The notes under the pieces were generated by a model. That model saw only the letters and a program-made list of their open reading frames with translations, searched no databases and had not been told where the DNA came from. 64,000 bases of DNA from an uncultured Oscillospiraceae bacterium (GTDB taxonomy: Bacteria > Bacillota > Clostridia > Oscillospirales > Oscillospiraceae), in the NCBI GenBank assembly GCA_910578505.1, contig CAJTPV010000001.1:1-64000 (forward strand). The letters run 5' to 3'. Shown here piece by piece: positions 63,773 to 64,000 of this stretch. A program made the translations under genes and the position numbers. Numbering within the stretch: the first letter of the stretch is position 1; each line of letters begins with the position of its first letter.

Positions 63773-64000
63773 ATGAGACTATCAGTGGACGAGACATTCC
63801 AGAAATACGGGGACCGGATTTTTTCGGCTGCGTTCAGCGTGTGCCGGAACCGGGCCGATGCCGACGACGTCGTGCAGGACACCCTGCTCCGCTACTACTC
63901 GCTCAGCAAGGACTATGCGAGCGAGGCGCATCTCAAGGCGTGGCTGATCCGGGTGGCGGTCAACCGGGCGAAGGATATCACATCCTCTTTCTGGCGGAAG
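63773..64000 (+). CDS. ECF-type sigma factor, partial (runs off window)
   Basis: The first 76 codons of a sigma-70 family ECF protein: 'VDETFQKYGDRIFSAAFSVC', 'NRADADDVVQDTLLRYYSLS', 'EAHLKAWLIRVAVNRAKDIT' are sigma region 2 (2.1-2.4). The ATG has GGGAG about seven bases upstream. The gene continues beyond base 64000, so its region 4 and any anti-sigma partner are not visible. The ECF-type promoter just upstream suggests it activates itself. Confidence 0.85.
   Translation, partial: MRLSVDETFQKYGDRIFSAAFSVCRNRADADDVVQDTLLRYYSLSKDYASEAHLKAWLIRVAVNRAKDITSSFWRK

Overview
The window is 64 kb of GC-rich DNA that reads as chromosome of an anaerobic, endospore-forming Clostridia member, most like the Oscillospiraceae (Flavonifractor, Lawsonibacter and Dysosmobacter relatives). 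This is inferred from gene content: SpoVAF behind a sigma-G-type promoter, S-layer-homology (SLH) surface proteins, a group-B-like [FeFe] hydrogenase, NfnAB, a SAM-I riboswitch and two methionine T-boxes. I saw no rRNA, tRNA, complete insertion sequence, prophage or CRISPR array.

Layout. 1-4.9 kb: serine acetyltransferase, an SSB-like protein, a TetR regulator, a REC-GGDEF cyclase and a DUF975-type membrane protein. 4.9-11.4 kb: one 2186-residue exported protein with about 22 InlB B-type repeats and C-terminal SLH repeats. 12-14.3 kb: nfnA-nfnB. 14.4-19 kb: a decaying alpha-glucan locus (LacI regulator, wrecked pullulanase and glycogen-debranching genes, a GH13 glucosidase with a lost stop, a HAD remnant). 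19-21.4 kb: a GntR regulator and an ECF sigma/anti-sigma pair. 21.4-24.5 kb: hydrogenase, then SAM-I riboswitch-metK. 24.7-28.2 kb: an operon of a second GH13 enzyme, a YgjP-like metalloprotein, an unknown protein and a secreted nuclease. 28.4-31.9 kb: a hybrid histidine kinase coupled to an orphan solute-binding lipoprotein. 32-37.3 kb: an Rpn-nuclease remnant, an LTA-synthase-like protein, a polysaccharide deacetylase and spoVAF.

37.3-39 kb is the most unusual stretch. A structured RNA with its own promoter, two tandem 83-nt-period units and an intrinsic terminator lies directly upstream of a PBECR4-type (BECR-fold) nuclease gene. The cassette is bracketed by direct repeats made of Rpn-gene tails and terminators. 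The order promoter, repeated RNA, terminator, RNase gene is that of type III toxin-antitoxin systems, but with a different nuclease family. A second candidate RNA-regulated toxin is at 53.4-53.74 kb: a 28-residue hydrophobic peptide on the minus strand, fully overlapped by a plus-strand RNA, each with a near-consensus promoter, as in type I toxin-antitoxin loci.

The rest is mostly housekeeping. 39-41 kb holds a DUF255 (YyaL-type) protein. 41-44.3 kb holds T-box-controlled metNIQ. 44.3-53.4 kb holds a long minus-strand operon (MBL hydrolase, PNPOx-like, mutL, miaA, hfq, HlyD-like, yggS, sepF, divIVA, HAD). 53.8-56.6 kb holds thiamine pyrophosphokinase, CarD and T-box-controlled metA. 56.7-59.9 kb holds an SLH serine hydrolase and a CapA-like lipoprotein. 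60-63.6 kb holds an XpaC-TelA-TPM cluster, and a second ECF sigma gene runs off the right edge. Methionine supply is sensed three ways in this window: tRNA-Met T-boxes on uptake and on synthesis, and a SAM riboswitch on SAM synthetase. Both ECF sigma genes carry the same GCAACC/CGTm promoter type, which suggests self-activation.
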